Origin: Amycolatopsis tolypomycina
Lineage (GTDB): Bacteria > Actinomycetota > Actinomycetes > Mycobacteriales > Pseudonocardiaceae
DNA length: 64,000 nucleotides
Assembly: GCF_900105945.1 (NCBI RefSeq)
Contig: NZ_FNSO01000004.1
Coordinates: 2,542,001-2,606,000 of the forward strand
Direction of reading: 5' to 3'
A program made the translations under genes and the position numbers. The notes beneath the pieces were generated by a model. It worked only from the letters and a program-made list of their open reading frames with translations, was not told where the DNA came from and did no database searches. Within the stretch, counting starts at the first letter, position 1. Each line of letters starts with the position of its first letter. Shown one piece after another: positions 1-8,698 of the stretch.

Positions 1-116
1 CGATATTAGGCGAGAAGTTCACAACATGGCAAGCAAGAAGTATCAACTGCTAGTTTCTTGCCGGTGAGACGGGACGAGGCCGGGAGGTTTCCCGGCCTCG
101 TCGGCGTTTCCGGCGC
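1..116. other. Non-coding left edge of window
   Basis: No convincing gene is seen here. The first 60 bases are noticeably more AT-rich than the rest and contain a weak 7-bp hairpin (gcaagaa ... ttcttgc). The remainder is the terminator of the polyketide operon, which is transcribed toward this edge. Confidence 0.6.
73..102 (-). terminator. Terminator of the polyketide operon
   Basis: A perfect 13-bp inverted repeat (gacgaggccggga / tcccggcctcgtc) has a 4-base loop. It lies just beyond the stop codon of the last gene of the minus-strand operon. No long T run follows, as is usual for high-GC actinomycete terminators. Confidence 0.8.
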
Positions 117-1004
117 TCACGCCGTCGGCACGGCCTTGATCGGCTTGGCGCCGATGTGCTGCCAGTCCTGCAGTCGCGCCCAGTCCGCGAAGGTGTGCCA
201 GCCGACGTCGGGGAAGTCCGCGCGCAGGGCGGCGATGTCGGCGGTGAAACCGACGCGGTCGATGTAGGCGAACATCGCGCTCAGGTCGGGGCCGAGGAAC
301 GGCGCGTCCGGCGGGATCGCCGCGTAGCGGACCGGTTCGCCGATGATCTCCGCCAGCGTCGCGGCGGCGGCCTCGCCGGTGAGGTCGTCGCCGGCGATGT
401 CGAACCGCAGGCCGAGCACGTCGGCCCGGTGTTCCAGCGCGTGGCGCACGAACTCCGCGATGTCGGCCACGGCGATCTGCTGCAGCGCCCGCGCCGCGGG
501 CATCGGCGTCGGCAGCAGCCAGCCGTCGTCGCTCCGCCGCAGGCCGAAGAACCGGTTCTCCATGAAGAACGCCGGCGCGACGACCGTGTGCGGCACGCGG
601 TTCTCCCGCAGGTGCCGCTCGATCGCGGCCTTGCTGTCGAAGTGCGGGACACCGGTGTCGCGGTCGGCGCTCGCCGCCGAGGTGTAGACGATGTGCCCCA
701 CCCCCGCCCGCCGCAGCCCTTCGACCGCGCCGATGCCGGCGGTGGTTTCGAAGCCGGTCCCGGCGTCGAAGGAGTCCGAGAGCAGGAAGGCGGCGTCGGC
801 GCCCTGTGCGGCGGCTTCGATCGACGAGGCGACGGCGAGGTCGCCGGGCACCACTTTCGCACCGAGACCGGCCAGGTCGGTCGCGGCGGCCGAGCCGGGT
901 CTGCGGGTGAGGGCGCGGACGGTGTGTCCGCGGCGGAGCAGTTCACGGGCGACGGCGCCGCCCTGCTGCCCGGTGGCGCCGACGACGAGGACGTCGAGGC
1001 TCAT
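117..1004 (-). CDS. NmrA-like atypical SDR, NAD(P)-binding reductase
   Basis: This 295-residue protein starts with a Rossmann fingerprint (VVGATGQQGG, about residues 6-15) and follows the NmrA/HSCARG atypical-SDR pattern; it lacks the YxxxK of classical SDRs. Members act as NAD(P)H-dependent quinone or carbonyl reductases, or as redox sensors. Its ATG overlaps the stop of the upstream LLM-family gene (ATGA), so it is the last cistron of the polyketide operon, and a terminator follows directly. A late reductive tailoring step on a quinone or enone is the most likely role. The substrate cannot be read from sequence, and a regulatory role is possible. The start was chosen because the Rossmann motif begins six residues after it. 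Confidence 0.8.
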   Translation of the reverse strand: MSLDVLVVGATGQQGGAVARELLRRGHTVRALTRRPGSAAATDLAGLGAKVVPGDLAVASSIEAAAQGADAAFLLSDSFDAGTGFETTAGIGAVEGLRRAGVGHIVYTSAASADRDTGVPHFDSKAAIERHLRENRVPHTVVAPAFFMENRFFGLRRSDDGWLLPTPMPAARALQQIAVADIAEFVRHALEHRADVLGLRFDIAGDDLTGEAAAATLAEIIGEPVRYAAIPPDAPFLGPDLSAMFAYIDRVGFTADIAALRADFPDVGWHTFADWARLQDWQHIGAKPIKAVPTA

Positions 1005-2164
1005 GCCGGAACCTCCTGTACCGAAGGGGAAATCCGGGCCTGGCGGGTGCGCAGGCCGCGGCTGAGCCAGAGCAGGCCCGCCATGCTGTAGACCGCGTCG
1101 GCGGGGGACACCATCGCCGACGCCGCCACCAGCACCGGATGCTGCAGGCCCGCGTCGACCAGGTCGCCGATCCGGGCGCGGACCTGCTTCGGCGTGCCCG
1201 CGACCACCCGGCTCGCGACCAGCTCGGCGGGTGCGGCGTCGATCGCGGCTTCGACCTGGGCTCGGCTGTACCGGTGGGGCAGGAGGTCCATCGCCCCGCG
1301 GAAATCCGGGCCCAGCGGGTGCTCGGCCCCGAACGAGCGCCACGCGCGCGCGTCGGCGAGCAGGGCCAGGTAACGCACGGACTTGGCGCCCAGCAGCCGC
1401 CGGACGTGGTGGGCGTCGCGGCCGAGGACCACCGTCAGCACCTGGGCCGCGCTGATCGCCGCCGGGTCGCGGCCGGCCCGCTTCGCCGCGTCGTGGACTT
1501 CGCGCAGCCGGCGCCCGTACTCGTCCGGGTCGACCGGCTCCCACGGGTACCAGCCGTCGGCGTAGCGGCCCGTCAGCTCGAGCATCCGCGGGCCGTGCGC
1601 GGCCAGCCAGAGCTCGGGACGGCGGCCCTGCGGTGCCCGCAGGTCCAATACCGCCTGGTCCAGGGTGAAGTACTCGCCCGTGAAGTCGAACGGTCCCTCC
1701 GCGTCGAAGCACCTGCGGATGATCTGCACGGCCTCCGCCAGCCGCGTCACCGGCCGGTCGCAGGGCACGCCGTAGGGGTCGAGGTTCTCGCGTTCCCCCG
1801 CGCCGAGGCCCAGGATCGGCGGCCGGCGCGTCAGGTGGGCCAGCGTCAGGAACGTCTGGGCGAGGCTCACCGGGTGGCGGCGGTGCGGGTCGGTCACGCC
1901 GACGGCCAGCTGGACCTTGCCCGCCTTGGCCGCGAGGTGGCCGAGGACCGTGGCGAAGTCGAATGCCTCGTCCGGCGTGGGTGATCCCTTGGCCAGGAAC
2001 GAGAAATCGGTGTCCCAGACGCTGCGGGGAAACGGGCTGATCAGGTGGTCGACCGTCCACAGTGAACCCATGCCCGCCAGTTTCGCGCACGTGAGGTGCC
2101 CGGGCCCCGCCGCGGCCGGCGCGCTGGTGGCCCAGACGATCCCGGGCGACACGGAGCGGCTCAT
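1001..2164 (-). CDS. LLM-family (luciferase-like) F420- or FMN-dependent oxidoreductase
   Basis: The 387-residue protein has the features of bacterial luciferase-like TIM-barrel enzymes: a conserved HPVSLAQTFLTLAHLT segment near residue 110, then the LGLGAGERENLDPYG segment, and a central GRYADGWYPW motif. Residues GTPKQVRARI near the C-terminus match the typical 'GTP.ev...' ending. Family members use reduced F420 or FMN for hydride transfer or monooxygenation. The ATG overlaps the O-methyltransferase stop by 4 bp, and the NmrA-like gene overlaps its own stop, so all three are translationally coupled. An F420-dependent reduction of the aromatic scaffold is plausible, as in tetracycline-type pathways. 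The cofactor is inferred, not proven. Confidence 0.82.
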   Translation of the reverse strand: MSRSVSPGIVWATSAPAAAGPGHLTCAKLAGMGSLWTVDHLISPFPRSVWDTDFSFLAKGSPTPDEAFDFATVLGHLAAKAGKVQLAVGVTDPHRRHPVSLAQTFLTLAHLTRRPPILGLGAGERENLDPYGVPCDRPVTRLAEAVQIIRRCFDAEGPFDFTGEYFTLDQAVLDLRAPQGRRPELWLAAHGPRMLELTGRYADGWYPWEPVDPDEYGRRLREVHDAAKRAGRDPAAISAAQVLTVVLGRDAHHVRRLLGAKSVRYLALLADARAWRSFGAEHPLGPDFRGAMDLLPHRYSRAQVEAAIDAAPAELVASRVVAGTPKQVRARIGDLVDAGLQHPVLVAASAMVSPADAVYSMAGLLWLSRGLRTRQARISPSVQEVPA

Positions 2165-3240
2165 CGCGGCTTCGCCTCCAGGACCCAGTTCGGCGGCGTG
2201 GCGCGGGTCGTGGTGGCGAGCTCGAACCCGCCGGCGGCGAACAGCGCCCGCCACTCGGCCTCGGTCCGCTCGCGGCCACCGAGGTTGACGAGCATCTCGA
2301 TGTCCATCAGCTTGCTGAAGTCGAACGTGTTGAGCTCGGGAACCGTGGCCTCGAACAGGATCACCCGCGCGTCCGCGTTGGTGCCGATCCGCCGCCGGAT
2401 GTTGCCGAGGATGGTGACGCACTCGTCGTCGGTCCAGTCGTGCAGGACGCTCTTGAGGACGTAGGCGTCCGCCTCCGGCACGTCCTCGAAGAAGTTGCCC
2501 GGGACACGCGTGACCCGGTCCTGCACGCCGTTGCGCGCCAGCACCGGGTCCGCGCCGGCGAGCACCTCCGGCCGGTCGAACAGGACGCCCTTGACCTCCG
2601 GGTGGGCGCGCAGCACCGCCGACAGCATGTGGCCGTGGCCGCCGCCGAGGTCGGCGACGACGCCGAAGCGGCCGAAGTCCGCGATCCCGGCCAGCTCGTC
2701 GGCGGCCGCCTCGCTGAACGCCGTCATCGCGCCGTTGAAGACCTCGGCCAGGTGCGGGTGCGCCGCGTAGAAGTCGAACGACTGCATGCCGTGCACCTGC
2801 TGGAACGCCTGCTCGCCCGTGCGCAGCGTGTCCACCATCGACGCGTAGGACTGCAGGCGGCAGGCGTGGCCGACGTGCCGCGCGAAGTTGCGCAGGCTGC
2901 CCGGCGTGTCACTGCGCAGGCACTCCGCGTCCGGCGTCAGCTCGAAGCGTCCGTCGGGCCGCTCGGCGAACACCCCGATCGACGCCGCCGCGCGCAGCAC
3001 GCGGTAGAGCGCGTCCGGGTCGGTCTCGGTGGCCGTGGCGATCTCGGCCACCGTGCGGGGGCCGTCCACCATGTGGTCGGCGACGCCGACCTCGGCCAGG
3101 ACGTTGATCGAGTGCGAAAGCCACTGCGCGGTGACGATCATGATCACGCGCACCCGCGGCGGCAGCACCGCCAGGTTCGGGAAGCCCGCCCCGGCGGTCG
3201 GCGGGGCGATCACTTCACTGGTCACGAGCTGTCCTCTCAT
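2161..3240 (-). CDS. SAM-dependent O-methyltransferase (methyltransferase_2 family)
   Basis: The 359-residue protein combines an N-terminal winged-helix dimerisation domain (about 30-120) with a C-terminal Rossmann SAM-binding domain. Visible motifs are VADLGGGHGH (SAM loop), the LKSVLHDWTDDEC segment carrying the catalytic His-Asp-Trp, and a C-terminal NWVLEAKPR. Relatives such as TcmN/TcmO, DnrK and CrtF-like enzymes methylate phenolic hydroxyls of aromatic polyketides. It follows KS-alpha by only 16 bp. The start MRGQLVTSE was kept because the helical domain begins soon after it. It probably methylates a phenol of the polyketide core; regiochemistry is unknown. Confidence 0.88.
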   Translation of the reverse strand: MRGQLVTSEVIAPPTAGAGFPNLAVLPPRVRVIMIVTAQWLSHSINVLAEVGVADHMVDGPRTVAEIATATETDPDALYRVLRAAASIGVFAERPDGRFELTPDAECLRSDTPGSLRNFARHVGHACRLQSYASMVDTLRTGEQAFQQVHGMQSFDFYAAHPHLAEVFNGAMTAFSEAAADELAGIADFGRFGVVADLGGGHGHMLSAVLRAHPEVKGVLFDRPEVLAGADPVLARNGVQDRVTRVPGNFFEDVPEADAYVLKSVLHDWTDDECVTILGNIRRRIGTNADARVILFEATVPELNTFDFSKLMDIEMLVNLGGRERTEAEWRALFAAGGFELATTTRATPPNWVLEAKPR

Positions 3241-3256
3241 CGGATGGGTACTGGGG

Positions 3257-4531
3257 TCAGGCCGTCGGCCGGGTCAGGACGGCGGCGGACTGGAAACCGC
3301 CGAAGCCGCTCCCGACGCTGAGCACGACGTCCATCGGGTGTTCGCGGGCGTGCACCGGGACGTAGTCGAGGTCGCACTCGGGGTCCGGGGTGCTCAGGTT
3401 GGCGGTCGGGGGCACCACCTGGTGCTCCAGGGCGAGCGCGCAGGCGGCGAGCTCGATCGAGCCGATGGCGCCGAGGGAGTGGCCGACCATGGACTTGATG
3501 GAGCTGACCGGCACCTCCCGGGCGTGTGCGCCGAGGCTCCGCTTGAACGCCGCGGTCTCGTGCCGGTCGTTCTGCTTGGTGCCCGAGCCGTGCGCGTTGA
3601 CGTAGTCCACTTCGGACGGGTCGAGCCGGGCTTGCGCCAGCGCCCGGTCGATCGCTTCCCCCATCTCCCGGCCGTCGGGCCGCAGGCCGGTCATGTGGAA
3701 GGCGTTGCTGCGCGCGGCGTACCCGGCGAACTCGGCGTAGACGTGCGCGCCGCGGGCCCGCGCCGCGGACAGCTCCTCGAGGACGAGGATCGCGGCGCCC
3801 TCCCCGATGACGAACCCGTCCCGCTCGCGGTCGAACGGCCGGGAGGCGTGCCGCGGGTCGTCGTTGTTCGCCGACGTCGCCCGGATCGCGTCGAAGCAGG
3901 CGACGGTGATCGGCGAGATGGGCGCGTCGGTGGCCCCGGCCAGGACGACGTCGGCCGAGCCCTCCCGCACCAGCGCCGCGCCGTGGGCGACGGCGTCGAT
4001 GCCGGACGTGCAGCCGGTGGAGATGACCGCGGCCGGGCCCTCCGCGTTCGCCGCCCAGGCGACTTCGGTGGCCAGGGTGCTGGGCACCATGAAGCTGTAG
4101 AGGTGCGGGACGACGTAGTCCTCGTCGACCTCCCAGTGCTTGCCGTGGTCGCTGAGCACCACGTACTCCCGCTCCAGCGCGGTCGTCGCGCCGACGGCGC
4201 TGCCGACGCTGACGCCGATCCGCTCGGGCGGGAGCGCCGCGAAGTCGAGGCCGCTGTCGGCGATCGCCTCCCGGGTGCTCGTGACGACGAACTGGGCGGC
4301 CCGGTCCATCCGCCGGATCTCGCGTTCGCTCAGCCCGTTGGCCGCGGGGGAGAAGCCGACCTGCGCCGAGATCCGCGACCGGAAGCCGCTGGGGTCGAAC
4401 AGGGTGATCCGGTCGGTGGCGGTGCGCCCGGTGGACAGCAGGTCCCAGAACTCCTTCTTCCCGATCCCGCCCGGGGCGACGACGCCGATGCCGGTGACGG
4501 CGACCCGGCGGCCCTGTGCCGGCAGTGCCAT
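3257..4531 (-). CDS. Type II PKS ketosynthase alpha (KS-alpha)
   Basis: The 424-residue beta-ketoacyl synthase carries the active-site Cys174 in [11 protein letters not shown], His314 in [11 protein letters not shown] and His351 in VGHSLGAIG. This is the chain-elongating subunit that condenses malonyl-ACP units with a chain-length-factor partner. The length is normal. It is odd that the partner KS-beta is not adjacent: KS-beta lies at 6702-7925, and ACP, cyclase, ketoreductase and two ABM genes come between. Normally KS-alpha and KS-beta overlap. The start MALPAQGRR puts the conserved VAVTGIGVV strand at residue 10 and leaves 26 bp after the preceding gene, which contain the ribosome site (gaggtt region). 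Confidence 0.95.
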   Translation of the reverse strand: MALPAQGRRVAVTGIGVVAPGGIGKKEFWDLLSTGRTATDRITLFDPSGFRSRISAQVGFSPAANGLSEREIRRMDRAAQFVVTSTREAIADSGLDFAALPPERIGVSVGSAVGATTALEREYVVLSDHGKHWEVDEDYVVPHLYSFMVPSTLATEVAWAANAEGPAAVISTGCTSGIDAVAHGAALVREGSADVVLAGATDAPISPITVACFDAIRATSANNDDPRHASRPFDRERDGFVIGEGAAILVLEELSAARARGAHVYAEFAGYAARSNAFHMTGLRPDGREMGEAIDRALAQARLDPSEVDYVNAHGSGTKQNDRHETAAFKRSLGAHAREVPVSSIKSMVGHSLGAIGSIELAACALALEHQVVPPTANLSTPDPECDLDYVPVHAREHPMDVVLSVGSGFGGFQSAAVLTRPTA

Positions 4532-4557
4532 GAGGTTCCTCTCCGAGAATGGTGGTC

Positions 4558-4875
4558 CTAGGACAGCGCGTCGGCGCGGTACTCGGACACGACCTGGTAG
4601 ATCGCGAACGGCCGTGCGCGGGAGCCGTCCTGGTGGTCGCGCAGCGGCGCGGTCGACGCGCGGTGCCCGGGGCCGCGCTCCCAGACGTCGAACTCCTCGA
4701 GGCTGGACCACTCGCTGAGCACCGCCATCTCCGCCGGGTCGTGCGGTGAGCGCAGCAGTTCGTTGCCGAGCAGGCCCGGGGTCCCGGCCAGGCTCGTGCT
4801 GATCCGGTGGTACGCCCGCTCCACCTGCGCGGTGTCGGCACCGCGCAGGTAGAGCAGCACGCGCACCCGGCTCAT
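4558..4875 (-). CDS. ABM-type dimeric alpha/beta-barrel monooxygenase or cyclase (second copy)
   Basis: This 105-residue protein has the antibiotic-biosynthesis-monooxygenase fold signature: beta strand RVLLYLRG, a helix, then LLGNELLRS and [19 protein letters not shown], ending with YQVVSEYRA. Small ABM/ActVA-Orf6-like proteins are cofactor-free oxygenases that make quinones from phenols, or act as cyclases in type II PKS systems. Its ATG overlaps the stop of the preceding ABM gene by 4 bp. Two adjacent ABM proteins may form a heterodimer or act in sequence. Oxygenase or cyclase cannot be decided from sequence. Confidence 0.82.
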   Translation of the reverse strand: MSRVRVLLYLRGADTAQVERAYHRISTSLAGTPGLLGNELLRSPHDPAEMAVLSEWSSLEEFDVWERGPGHRASTAPLRDHQDGSRARPFAIYQVVSEYRADALS

Positions 4876-5204
4876 CGCGAAGCGCCCGCGGCCTGCGGCG
4901 CGTGGACGACCGTCGTCGTCTCCATCGACCCGCCCGTCCGGAACGGGTGCAGCTTCACCCGGTGCTCGAGGTGGTCGTCGCTGCGTTCGAACGCGCGGAA
5001 CTCCGGCTCGCTCGTCCAGTCGCTGATGACGAAGTACACCGGCGCGCCGGGCTGCGTGCCGCGCAGCAGCCACTGCCCGCGGTTGGCGGGGTGCCCGGTG
5101 ATCACGTCGGCGATGTCGAGCCAGGTCCGCTCGAACTCAGCCTCGACCCCCTCCTTGATCTCGAACCGGAGGATCACCCGGAAGGTCTCCTGGTCGCTCA
5201 TCAC
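4872..5204 (-). CDS. ABM-type dimeric alpha/beta-barrel monooxygenase or cyclase (first copy)
   Basis: The 110-residue protein has the ABM pattern: [18 protein letters not shown], then QWLLRGTQ and [19 protein letters not shown], the conserved W-(T/S)-S-x-E-x-F motif. It resembles the oxygenase/cyclase partners of tetracenomycin- and WhiE-type pathways. It overlaps the ketoreductase stop by 4 bp and the next ABM gene by 4 bp. The start has two consecutive Met codons; the second (MSDQE) may be used. A role in oxidation or folding of the polyketide is likely. Confidence 0.82.
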   Translation of the reverse strand: MMSDQETFRVILRFEIKEGVEAEFERTWLDIADVITGHPANRGQWLLRGTQPGAPVYFVISDWTSEPEFRAFERSDDHLEHRVKLHPFRTGGSMETTTVVHAPQAAGASR

Positions 5205-5959
5205 ATGCCCCCGTCCACGGAGACGACCGCCCCGTTGACGAAGCCGGCGGCGTCACTGGCCAGGAACGCGACGACGGCGCCGACGTCGGCCGGCTCGCCG
5301 AGCCTGCCGAGCGGGACCCGCTTCCGGTAGCCCGCCAGGCGTTCTTCGACGGCCGCCCGCTCGTCGTCGGTGGCCCGCTCGGCCATCTCGGTCGCGATGA
5401 TCCCCGGCGCGACCAGGTTGACGCGGACGCCCTGGGCGCCCAGTTCCTTCGCCAGCGACTTGGTGAGGCCGGTGAGCCCGGCTTTCGCGGCCGTGTAGTG
5501 GGCGCGCAGCGGCACGCCGATCTCGGCCACCTTGGAGCCGATGTTGATGATGGCGGAGCCGGGGCGGAGGTGGGTCATCGCGCGCTGCGCCAGCAGGTAC
5601 GCGGCGGTCAGGTTCGTGTCGATGACCCGGGTCCAGTCCGCCACCTCCAGCTTGACGAACGGGACGTGGCTGATCGCGCCGGCGTTGTGCACGAGGACGT
5701 CGAGGCCGCCGAGCCGCTCGCCGCACACCTCGATCAGCCGGTCGATCTCGGTTTCCTGGGCGATGTCGGCCTGCACCACGTGGTGGTGGCCGCCGCGCTC
5801 GTCCAGCTCGGCCTCCAGCGCCTTCGCCGCGTCGGTGTCGCTCTGGTAGCAGGCGACGACGTCGGCGCCGGCGTCCGCCATGGCGAGCACCACGCCGCGG
5901 CCGATGCCGCGGGTGCCGCCGGTGACGAGAACGCGTTTCCGGGCAAGGGAAAGTGTCAT
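5201..5959 (-). CDS. Polyketide ketoreductase, classical SDR (FabG/ActIII type)
   Basis: The 252-residue SDR has the NADPH motif TGGTRGIG (13-20), NAG (92-94), the catalytic Ser142, Tyr155 and Lys159 (HYTAAK), and a C-terminal [12 protein letters not shown]. FabG-like ketoreductases in type II PKS operons reduce one ketone of the nascent poly-beta-ketone, classically C9, so the product is a reduced rather than an unreduced polyphenol. It follows the aromatase/cyclase gene by 28 bp and precedes the ABM pair with a 4-bp overlap. The target ketone cannot be assigned. Confidence 0.9.
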   Translation of the reverse strand: MTLSLARKRVLVTGGTRGIGRGVVLAMADAGADVVACYQSDTDAAKALEAELDERGGHHHVVQADIAQETEIDRLIEVCGERLGGLDVLVHNAGAISHVPFVKLEVADWTRVIDTNLTAAYLLAQRAMTHLRPGSAIINIGSKVAEIGVPLRAHYTAAKAGLTGLTKSLAKELGAQGVRVNLVAPGIIATEMAERATDDERAAVEERLAGYRKRVPLGRLGEPADVGAVVAFLASDAAGFVNGAVVSVDGGM

Positions 5960-5987
5960 GATCTGCTCCCTGGGTGGTGATGGGTGG

Positions 5988-6437
5988 TCAGCCGGCGGCC
6001 GCTTCGACCTTGTCCTTGATCAGCTTCAGCTGGCCGGCGGAGTTCGTGTTGAGCCGGTCGGTCATCTGCGCGTCGTCCAGCGGGGCGCCCGGCTTCAGCT
6101 CGAAGTCCTGGACCCAGCGCAGGCGGACGCGGCCGCCGAGGTCCTCGTACTCCCAGAACAGCGACATGTACTTGAAGACGCCGGTCTCGACCCGGTGGGC
6201 GCGCACGGTCCGGGCGGCCCGGTCGGGGGTCCGCTCGGACACCCAGCTCCAGGTCTTGCCGTTCTCGTCGGGGTGCAGCGACAGCCGGAACTTCACGGTG
6301 TCGCCGCGCTGTTCCAGGACGACGGCTTCGGCGTACTCGCTGAACAGCCGCGGCCAGCCGGGGACGTCGTTGGTCATCCGCCACACCCGTTCGAACGGGG
6401 CTTCGATCACGATCTCGTTGTCGGTGTGCCCGGCCAC
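5988..6437 (-). CDS. Aromatase/cyclase, single SRPBCC (START-like) domain
   Basis: The 149-residue protein is a helix-grip SRPBCC domain: IVIEAPFERVWRMTNDVPGWPRLFSEYAEA at the N-terminus, a central WSWVSERTPD and WEYEDLGGRVRLRW, and a long C-terminal helix NTNSAGQLKLIKDKVE. This is the pattern of TcmN ARO/CYC and WhiE-ORFVI mono-domain aromatases, which bind the ACP-tethered poly-beta-ketone and guide first-ring closure. Mono-domain forms normally accompany unreduced chains (C9-C14 or C7-C12 folding), so the coexistence with a ketoreductase is notable. It follows the ACP gene directly. Confidence 0.92.
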   Translation of the reverse strand: MAGHTDNEIVIEAPFERVWRMTNDVPGWPRLFSEYAEAVVLEQRGDTVKFRLSLHPDENGKTWSWVSERTPDRAARTVRAHRVETGVFKYMSLFWEYEDLGGRVRLRWVQDFELKPGAPLDDAQMTDRLNTNSAGQLKLIKDKVEAAAG

Positions 6438-6439
6438 GG

Positions 6440-6688
6440 CTACACCTCCACGAGGTTCTGGTTCACGTACGCGACCAGGTCGTCGGGGCGCAGGAGGAGC
6501 GTCGCGGAGTCCTCGGGGAAGGAGATCCCCAGCTCCTGCTTGACGCGCGCCTGGATCTCCAGCATCGCCAGCGAGTCGAAGCCGAGCTCGGTGAACTCGG
6601 TGGCGCCGATGTCGCCGCCGAGGTCGACCCCGTCGTCGGCGCCGCCGGTGGCGTCCATGATCTCCCTGAGACCGTCCAAAGTGAACAT
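6440..6688 (-). CDS. Type II PKS acyl carrier protein
   Basis: The 82-residue ACP carries the phosphopantetheine Ser39 in ELGFDSLAML, with the usual acidic helix II (LEIQARVKQELG). It holds the growing chain for KS-alpha/KS-beta. It lies 13 bp downstream of KS-beta and 2 bp upstream of the cyclase gene. The ATG start MFTLDGLRE gives a normal ACP length, and a longer upstream extension would run into KS-beta. A 4'-phosphopantetheinyl transferase is not seen in this window and must come from elsewhere. Confidence 0.95.
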   Translation of the reverse strand: MFTLDGLREIMDATGGADDGVDLGGDIGATEFTELGFDSLAMLEIQARVKQELGISFPEDSATLLLRPDDLVAYVNQNLVEV

Positions 6689-6701
6689 CGTGGTTCTCCC
6701 T

Positions 6702-7925
6702 TCACTCGGTTCCGCACTGGCGCACGACCATCGCGGAGTTGAAACCCCCGTGGCCACGGGCGAGCACGAGCGCGGTGCGCACCCGCGCTTCCCGTGGCTC
6801 GTTCAGCACCAGGTCGAGGTGGTGGCCGCCGGCCTGCCGCCGGACGCCGACGGTCGGCGGGACCACGGCGTCCCGGATCGCCAGCAGGGCGAACGCGACG
6901 TCGAGCGCCGCACCGCCCGCGAGGAGCCGGCCGGTCATCGTCTTGGGCGCGGTCACCGGAACGCCGTGCGGCCCGAAGATCCCGGTGATCGCGGCGGCCT
7001 CGGCGCGGTCGAGCGCGGGCACCCCGGCGGCGTCCGCGAAGACGACGTCGACCTCGTCCGGGGCCACGCCCGCGTCGGCCATCGCCGCCTCCGCCGCGCG
7101 GCGCAGGCCGGGGGGCCGCGGCGAGCCCGGCGGGGGATCGAACGTCGCCGCGTACCCGGCGATCTCGCCGTAGCGGCGCGGGGCGCCGCGGCGCACGGCG
7201 GACGCGAGGTCCTCCACGATGGCGATCGCCCCGCCTTCGCCGACGACGTGCCCGCACGCGTCGGCGTCGAACGGCAGGTACGCGCGCTCGGGGTCGCTGC
7301 GGGTCGACAGCCGCCCGGTGGCGGTCTGCGCGACCAGCCCGTAGGGGCACAGCGAGGCGTCGGTGCCGCCGGTGACGATCACCGGCGTGCCCGCCCGGAT
7401 CAGCCGCCGGGCCTGGCCGATGGCGTCCAGCCCGCCGGCCTGCTCGGTGGCCACGACCCCGCACGGACCGCGCATCCCGTGCCGGATCGAGACCTGGCCG
7501 GTGGTGGCGGCGTAGAACCACGCGATGGACTGGTACGCCCCGACGAACTCGGGGCCCTTCTCCCACAGGCGCTGGATCTCCCGCTGGCCGAACTCGTTCC
7601 CGCCGGACGAGCTCGCCGTCACCACCGCCATCTCGTACTCGTCGAGCGCCGCGGTGTCGACGGCCGCGTCGGCGAGCGCGTGCTCCGTGCAGACCAGGCC
7701 GTGCTGGGTCCACTTGTCGGTCTGCACGATCAGCCCGCGCGGAACGCGGTCGACGGCGTGGAAGCCGGCCAGCTCGCCCGCCACGGTGACCGAGTACCGC
7801 GACGCGTCGAACCCGGAGATCGGGCGGATGCCGGTCTTCCCGGCCAGGGTGGCGGCCCAGCACTCCTCGACGCCCATCCCGTTGGGGGCGAGGACGCCGA
7901 GGCCGGTCACGACGGCGGTGGTCAC
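6702..7925 (-). CDS. Type II PKS chain length factor (KS-beta, CLF)
   Basis: The 407-residue KS-like protein has Gln162 in [12 protein letters not shown] where KS-alpha has the catalytic Cys. This is the hallmark of a chain length factor, which loads by decarboxylation and measures the chain. The histidines are degenerate, as expected. The GTG start overlaps the cupin stop (GTGA). Its position upstream of ACP and five genes away from KS-alpha is unusual. Chain length cannot be read reliably by eye; the residues around the gate would need alignment to characterised CLFs. Confidence 0.94.
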   Translation of the reverse strand: MTTAVVTGLGVLAPNGMGVEECWAATLAGKTGIRPISGFDASRYSVTVAGELAGFHAVDRVPRGLIVQTDKWTQHGLVCTEHALADAAVDTAALDEYEMAVVTASSSGGNEFGQREIQRLWEKGPEFVGAYQSIAWFYAATTGQVSIRHGMRGPCGVVATEQAGGLDAIGQARRLIRAGTPVIVTGGTDASLCPYGLVAQTATGRLSTRSDPERAYLPFDADACGHVVGEGGAIAIVEDLASAVRRGAPRRYGEIAGYAATFDPPPGSPRPPGLRRAAEAAMADAGVAPDEVDVVFADAAGVPALDRAEAAAITGIFGPHGVPVTAPKTMTGRLLAGGAALDVAFALLAIRDAVVPPTVGVRRQAGGHHLDLVLNEPREARVRTALVLARGHGGFNSAMVVRQCGTE

Positions 7926-8341
7926 CGGTGCGGCCCGCCGACGTCCACCCCGGCCTCGGCCGGGTGGGCCGGTGCCTCGGTGTCCACGTGCCCGAGCTCG
8001 GGCCGCGGGGCGAGCGGGCACAGGTGGAACACGGCGAACGCGGGTTCACCACCGCGGTTCTCCAGCCGGTGGCGCACGTCCTTGGGCACCAGGACGGCTT
8101 CGTCGGCACCCAGCTCGACCGGCTCGCCGTCCAGCGTCAGCACGAGCGTGCCGCGCACGACGTAGAGGTACTCCTCCGAGTACGGGTGGTAGTGCTCGGT
8201 CACGGACTCGCCCGGCAGCAGCGTGACACCGCCCATGAACCCGGTGGTCGACCCGGCCGTCTTCGGGCTGAGCACGACCCGCAGGTCACCGCCCCGCCGC
8301 CGGTTGGCGGGCACGTCGCCGAGCGCGATCTTCTGCGTCAC
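7922..8341 (-). CDS. Cupin protein of the WhiE-ORFII/CurC type
   Basis: The 139-residue single cupin has [21 protein letters not shown] (motif 1, with His-x-His and Glu) and a later VRHRLENRG (motif 2 His). Cupins of this kind accompany spore-pigment and pentangular polyketide operons, where they are needed for full processing of the chain, possibly in cyclisation or oxidation. Metal binding is likely from the retained His/Glu ligands. The gene overlaps the TcmI-type cyclase by 4 bp and KS-beta by 4 bp, so it is firmly in the PKS operon. Confidence 0.85.
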   Translation of the reverse strand: MTQKIALGDVPANRRRGGDLRVVLSPKTAGSTTGFMGGVTLLPGESVTEHYHPYSEEYLYVVRGTLVLTLDGEPVELGADEAVLVPKDVRHRLENRGGEPAFAVFHLCPLAPRPELGHVDTEAPAHPAEAGVDVGGPHR

Positions 8342-8658
8342 GTGGCACTCCAGCTGTAGAAGGTCTCGGCCATCGCGTCCTTCGGTTCCCGCCAGCCCGG
8401 GTCGAACGGGCTGATGAACTCCGCGAGCCGCTCGTTGATGTCCTGGTAGAGCGGGTGGGACCGGGCCTTGTACAGGTCGCCCGTGATGTCCGCATCGGCT
8501 TCCACGAGGTGGAAGTAGAGCCCGTGGAAGCGGAAGAGGGTCCGCCGGTCCACGCCGATCATGCGCGGCAGCTCGGTCGCGTCCGAATCGGCGAAGATCC
8601 GGGCGACGTCCGCGCTGTCTTCCGCGTTCATGCGGGCCACGATCAGTGTTCTCCGCAC
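8338..8658 (-). CDS. TcmI-family polyketide cyclase
   Basis: The 106-residue protein matches the TcmI/WhiE-ORFVII cyclase family: [20 protein letters not shown], a central [15 protein letters not shown] and a C-terminal [24 protein letters not shown]. TcmI closes the last ring of tetracenomycin-type scaffolds. The second GTG (position 8658) was chosen because a GGAGG lies 5 bases upstream; an upstream GTG would overlap that ribosome site. With the mono-domain aromatase and SchA/CurD proteins it forms a spore-pigment-like cyclisation set. Confidence 0.88.
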   Translation of the reverse strand: MRRTLIVARMNAEDSADVARIFADSDATELPRMIGVDRRTLFRFHGLYFHLVEADADITGDLYKARSHPLYQDINERLAEFISPFDPGWREPKDAMAETFYSWSAT

Positions 8659-8698
8659 GCGCACCTCCGAAGGTGGTTTCGTTGTCGGACAGGGGGTT

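Noticed and set aside
58..267. A 69-residue plus-strand ORF at the left edge
   Set aside because: It covers the terminator hairpin and lies antisense to the NmrA-like gene; no coding evidence.
6440..8109. Alternative long minus-strand frames across ACP and KS-beta
   Set aside because: They are out-of-frame shadows; the ACP Ser motif and KS-beta fold are only present in the called frames.
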